Shown: positions 41,693 to 44,352 of the stretch, in pieces
Layout of the letters: each line of letters begins with the position of its first letter
Position numbering within the stretch: position 1 is the first letter of the stretch
Assembly: GCA_040385825.1 (NCBI GenBank)
Contig: JAZKGQ010000035.1
Location: 1-44,352, forward strand
DNA length: 44,352 nucleotides
Direction of reading: 5' to 3'
Source: JANNNF01 sp040385825
GTDB lineage: Bacteria > Pseudomonadota > Alphaproteobacteria > Rhodobacterales > Rhodobacteraceae
Position numbers and translations under genes: made by a program
The notes under the pieces: model-generated
Databases searched by the model: none
Seen by the model: only the letters and a program-made list of their open reading frames with translations
Told to the model about the DNA's origin: nothing

Positions 41693-41774
41693 TGAGGCGG
41701 GTGATTGAGACTTCTCTCACCTACCTCATACCTCCCTGTTGGACTTGGCCGAGCGAAAGCTCGGCCTTTTTTTT
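41693..41774 (+). ncRNA. Small regulatory RNA candidate (AbcR-like context)
   Basis: Predicted RNA of about 82 nt. The 5' stem is GAGGCGGGTGA (41694-41704) paired with TCACCTACCTC (41717-41727): 11 positions with one C-A mismatch and one G-T wobble. A single-stranded linker (41728-41746) with ACCTCCCTG, complementary to Shine-Dalgarno GGAGG, comes next. The 3' end is the terminator hairpin and eight T. It lies 140 bases downstream of a LsrB/VtlR-type LysR gene; in rhizobia the AbcR (alpha-r15) sRNAs are encoded beside that regulator. The CC-rich motif also recalls the CcsR/cuckoo sRNAs of Rhodobacter. No protein is encoded. Family identity is inference; being an sRNA is well supported. Confidence 0.72.
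41747..41774 (+). terminator. Rho-independent terminator of the sRNA candidate
   Basis: A perfect 8-bp stem GGCCGAGC / GCTCGGCC with a GAAA tetraloop followed by eight T. No protein gene on the plus strand ends nearby (LysR stops 195 bases upstream), which points to an independent transcript. Confidence 0.93.
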
Positions 41775-41804
41775 GCTTTTACGCAAATGTTTTCGGGATG
41801 CCTG

Positions 41805-43031
41805 TCAGTTCGGCAGATTTTGCAGACGAAGGGACAGGAAAGCAGCGTCGGCAGGGTTGGTCGCCAACAGGATTGCCCGCGCATAGGCCGCTTTCGATTC
41901 GACAACGCGCCCGGTGCGCGCCAGCAGATCGGCATGGGCGGCGTGAAACGGCTGAAAGCCGTCAAGATCAACCATCAGGGGCAGCAGCGCCGCCAGACCG
42001 GCCTCGGGACCAACCGCCTCGGCATAGGCCACGGCCCGGTTCAACCGCACCACGGGGGTCGGTTCCATCCGCAGCAGCGCATCATAAAGCATGGCAATCT
42101 GGCGCCAGTCGGGGGTTGCGGCTTGCACATGGCAGGCGGCAATCGCGGCCTTGATCTGGAACGGGCCGGGGGTGCGGCGCTGCATCGCGCAGTCCAGCAG
42201 GGCCAGACCGTCAGTGATGGCCGCAAGATCCCAAAGGCTGCGGTCCTGATCGGCCAGGGCAATCGTGCCCGCACCACCCACCCGCGCCGCACGGCGGGCA
42301 TGAGTGATCAGCAGCAGGGCAAGGCAGCCTTCCACCTCGGCCTGCCCCGGCCCAAGCTGGTCCAGCAGCCGGGCCAGAAAGATCGCCTCGATGCACAGGT
42401 CGCGGTCCTGCCCCGGCCCGTTGGTATAGCCGGTGGTGAAGATCAGATAGACCACCGTCAGCACCGATTGCAGGCGGGTGGCCATCTCGTCCGCCTCGGG
42501 CACCGCAAAGGGAATACCGGCGGCGGCGATCTTGGCCTTGGCGCGGGACAGCCGCTGGCCCATGGTCGCGGCCTCGTCCAGAAAGGCTGCGGCAATTTCA
42601 ACCGTGGTCAGCCCCGCCACGCTGCGCAGGGTCAGCGCCACCCGCGATTTGGCATCCAGCGCCGGGTGGCAGCAGGTAAAGATCAGGCGCAGCCGGACAT
42701 CCGGGATCAGGTCGGGGTCGGTTTCATCGGCCTCTGATACCCCAAGCCGCGCCAGTTCGGCGGCGGTACGGTCGCTGCGGGTGGCGAGGCGCAGACGGTC
42801 GATCGCCTTGCGCAGCGCCACCCGCAACAGCCAGCCCTGCGGCGATTGCGGCAGGCCTGTCCTGCCCCAGTGGGTCAGGGCCGACAGGCTCGCTTCTTGC
42901 AGCGCGTCTTCGGCAAGCTGAAAATCGCGCAACCGCGCGATCAGCGCCGCCATCAGCCGCCCCCTGTCCCGGCGCAGCACGGCGCTCAGCGCGTGTTCGA
43001 CGGGCATGGGCTGGGGGGCGGCCTCGGTCAT
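41805..43031 (-). CDS. ECF sigma factor of the ECF42 group (C-terminal TPR-like extension)
   Basis: A 408-residue sigma factor, much longer than ordinary ECF sigmas. Region 2 (about residues 15-80) has LRDFQLAEDALQEASLSALTHW; region 4 (about 125-185) has RVALTLRSVAGLTTVEIAAAFL. The C-terminal half (about 200-408) is a helical, TPR-like extension, including GQDRDLCIEAIFLARLLDQL. This is the COG4941/ECF42 group, which is usually paired with a DGPF (YCII-related) protein, as it is here with the gene 7 bases upstream. No anti-sigma is present; the extension and DGPF protein are thought to regulate activity. Confidence 0.9.
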   Translation of the reverse strand: MTEAAPQPMPVEHALSAVLRRDRGRLMAALIARLRDFQLAEDALQEASLSALTHWGRTGLPQSPQGWLLRVALRKAIDRLRLATRSDRTAAELARLGVSEADETDPDLIPDVRLRLIFTCCHPALDAKSRVALTLRSVAGLTTVEIAAAFLDEAATMGQRLSRAKAKIAAAGIPFAVPEADEMATRLQSVLTVVYLIFTTGYTNGPGQDRDLCIEAIFLARLLDQLGPGQAEVEGCLALLLITHARRAARVGGAGTIALADQDRSLWDLAAITDGLALLDCAMQRRTPGPFQIKAAIAACHVQAATPDWRQIAMLYDALLRMEPTPVVRLNRAVAYAEAVGPEAGLAALLPLMVDLDGFQPFHAAHADLLARTGRVVESKAAYARAILLATNPADAAFLSLRLQNLPN

Positions 43032-43038
43032 GGTCGGC

Positions 43039-43401
43039 CTATGCGCCAGCCGGGTTGTAATCCATCAAGGGGCGAACCTCGATGGTGCCAAAGCTGGCCG
43101 ACGGCACCATGGCCGCATAGCGCAGCGCGGCGTCCAGATCGGGCACGTTGACGATATAAAACCCGCCCAGATGTTCGCGCGTTTCGGCAAAGGGGCCGTC
43201 CATGGTTTCAACCGCGCCGCCCTTGATCCGCAGCGAGGTGGCGGTTTCCACCCCCTTCAGACCTTCGCCCGACACCAGCGCGCCATCGGCCTTCATCTGT
43301 TCGTTCAGGGCAAAATAGCCGCCCATCATGGCCTGAAATTCAGGCGTGCCATAGGCGGGTTCGCGGGCGGGGTCGCTGTAGATCAACAACATGTACTGCA
43401 T
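43039..43401 (-). CDS. YCII-related DGPF-domain protein
   Basis: A 120-residue protein of the YCII-related/DGPF family: MQYMLLIYSDPAREP at the N-terminus, METMDGPFAETREHLGGFY-like motif at about residues 65-83 (DGPF intact) and a C-terminal VRPLMDY. It is the partner gene of ECF42 sigma factors; here it lies immediately upstream of the sigma gene on the same strand. Its role is not established beyond that link. Confidence 0.92.
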   Translation of the reverse strand: MQYMLLIYSDPAREPAYGTPEFQAMMGGYFALNEQMKADGALVSGEGLKGVETATSLRIKGGAVETMDGPFAETREHLGGFYIVNVPDLDAALRYAAMVPSASFGTIEVRPLMDYNPAGA

Positions 43402-43422
43402 GGGATGTCTCCGTTCACAGGG

Positions 43423-43815
43423 TCAATAGCCGAGGGATTTGACGACAAGGCAGACGATCAGGTTCAGCGTGGCCAGAATATTGGTGCCATTGCCGACATA
43501 GCGCAGCGGATTGGCCGCCGAGGTGCCCGCAAGGCCAAAGGGATGCGCGATGCGCCCGATCAGCAGCAGCGCGCCCGAGATGTGCAGATACAGCGCCGGT
43601 GCGCCCATGCCCTCGGCCAGGATCATCAGGATCAGCACAAAGCAGGTCCATTCGACGAAATTGCCATGCTGGCGCACCCGGCGCAGCAGATCGACGTTGC
43701 CGCCATCACCGAACGAAATGCCGGTCGCCGACCGCACGCCGCTGACACGGAACCAGAGCACAAGAAAAATCACAGCCAGCGGCAGGGCATAGAGCGGGGT
43801 CACAGTAAAGATCAT
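43423..43815 (-). CDS. MAPEG-family membrane protein
   Basis: A 130-residue protein with four hydrophobic segments (about residues 4-24, 52-72, 74-94, 110-128) and the MAPEG pattern RVRQHGNFVEW (Glu/Asn glutathione-site region) and PLRYVGNGTN-like turn. MAPEG proteins include microsomal glutathione transferases; E. coli YecN is similar in size. The ATG at 43815 is used. It precedes the DGPF and ECF42 genes by 21 bases, so the three are probably one operon. Confidence 0.85.
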   Translation of the reverse strand: MIFTVTPLYALPLAVIFLVLWFRVSGVRSATGISFGDGGNVDLLRRVRQHGNFVEWTCFVLILMILAEGMGAPALYLHISGALLLIGRIAHPFGLAGTSAANPLRYVGNGTNILATLNLIVCLVVKSLGY

Positions 43816-44057
43816 CAGGCGTTCCTTTTGGGTTTCAGTGTTTCGATACCCCAAGGACGCACGGCATTTGTCAATTTCGACAGCGCCGCGCATTTTATTT
43901 TCCAGCCTCTGCGATTTTTTCGGGCCAAGGGGCATGTCGGGCCAGAAACCACAGCTCAAAAACCCGGCCAGACAAGGCCCGGATTGCCCCTTTGATCTTC
44001 CCCTTGCCAAGGCTATGCCCTAAGAGCGCGCGCAAGGATGACCGTTGGAGGCACATG

Positions 44058-44352
<295 letters not shown>

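Noticed and set aside
41739..42737. Plus-strand frame starting inside the sRNA terminator and running opposite the ECF42 sigma gene
   Set aside because: The opposite strand encodes a well-recognised sigma factor; the plus frame is a compositional shadow.

Overview
This window reads as a GC-rich alphaproteobacterial chromosome, most likely from the family Rhodobacteraceae (Rhodobacter/Gemmobacter/Tabrizicola-like). The signs are an Rrf2/IscR regulator without the Fe-S cysteines, the yceD-rpmF-plsX-fabH-ihfA-merR-tRNA-Pro block, the argS-SPOR-nagZ-scpA-scpB block, a LsrB/VtlR-type LysR gene, an ArgC with the GTGCNAATG active site, and a holin/endolysin pair of the gene-transfer-agent (GTA) type. 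Almost every base is accounted for by core genes. There is no prophage, insertion sequence, CRISPR array or rRNA operon. These assignments come from recognising motifs and family features; no database search was run.

Layout: 1-382 is the start of a leftward iscR (probably leading a suf operon), divergent from an alpha/beta hydrolase, a small conserved protein and an HD hydrolase (545-2053). Next come NADP isocitrate dehydrogenase (2156-3370), a 24-residue membrane peptide and an alanine-rich membrane protein (3529-4619), a YitT-type membrane protein and TypA/BipA (4757-7301). Leftward, zwf-pgl-pgi (7429-11166) forms a tight glucose-6-phosphate operon with a perfect palindromic operator upstream, followed by MgtC, a squalene/phytoene-synthase-like protein with citramalate synthase, cysS, an ABC-F ATPase and OlsB (11402-19186). 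msrB and bamE converge. The rightward block 20524-24988 encodes DUF177, L32, PlsX, FabH, IHF-alpha and a MerR regulator, then tRNA-Pro(GGG) and a double-length dCTP deaminase (to 26273).

From 26276 to 31828 a leftward operon carries argS, a SPOR-domain protein, nagZ, scpA, scpB and a small protein, mostly with 4-base overlaps. A GTA-like holin/endolysin pair (31931-33015), ccmE and argC follow, then two DMT exporters, efp divergent from its modifying enzyme gene epmA, a DUF1684 protein, murI and a lysophospholipid acyltransferase (to 40443). The right end holds the LsrB/VtlR-type LysR gene with a small-RNA candidate just downstream, a leftward MAPEG-DGPF-ECF42 sigma cluster, and the start of purL.

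The most interesting signals are: (1) an unannotated small RNA of about 82 nt at 41693-41774, with a promoter-like element, an 11-bp stem, an exposed anti-Shine-Dalgarno segment and a textbook terminator, beside a LysR gene whose rhizobial relatives neighbour AbcR sRNAs; (2) a cysS gene whose 3' 40 % drops to about 35-40 % GC and has a divergent C-terminus, ending near a 25-bp perfect inverted repeat; (3) a GTA-type lysis module among housekeeping genes; (4) short degenerate tandem repeats just upstream of typA (17 bp x3) and ihfA (13 bp x5); (5) a dispersed palindromic repeat family with solo and paired copies.
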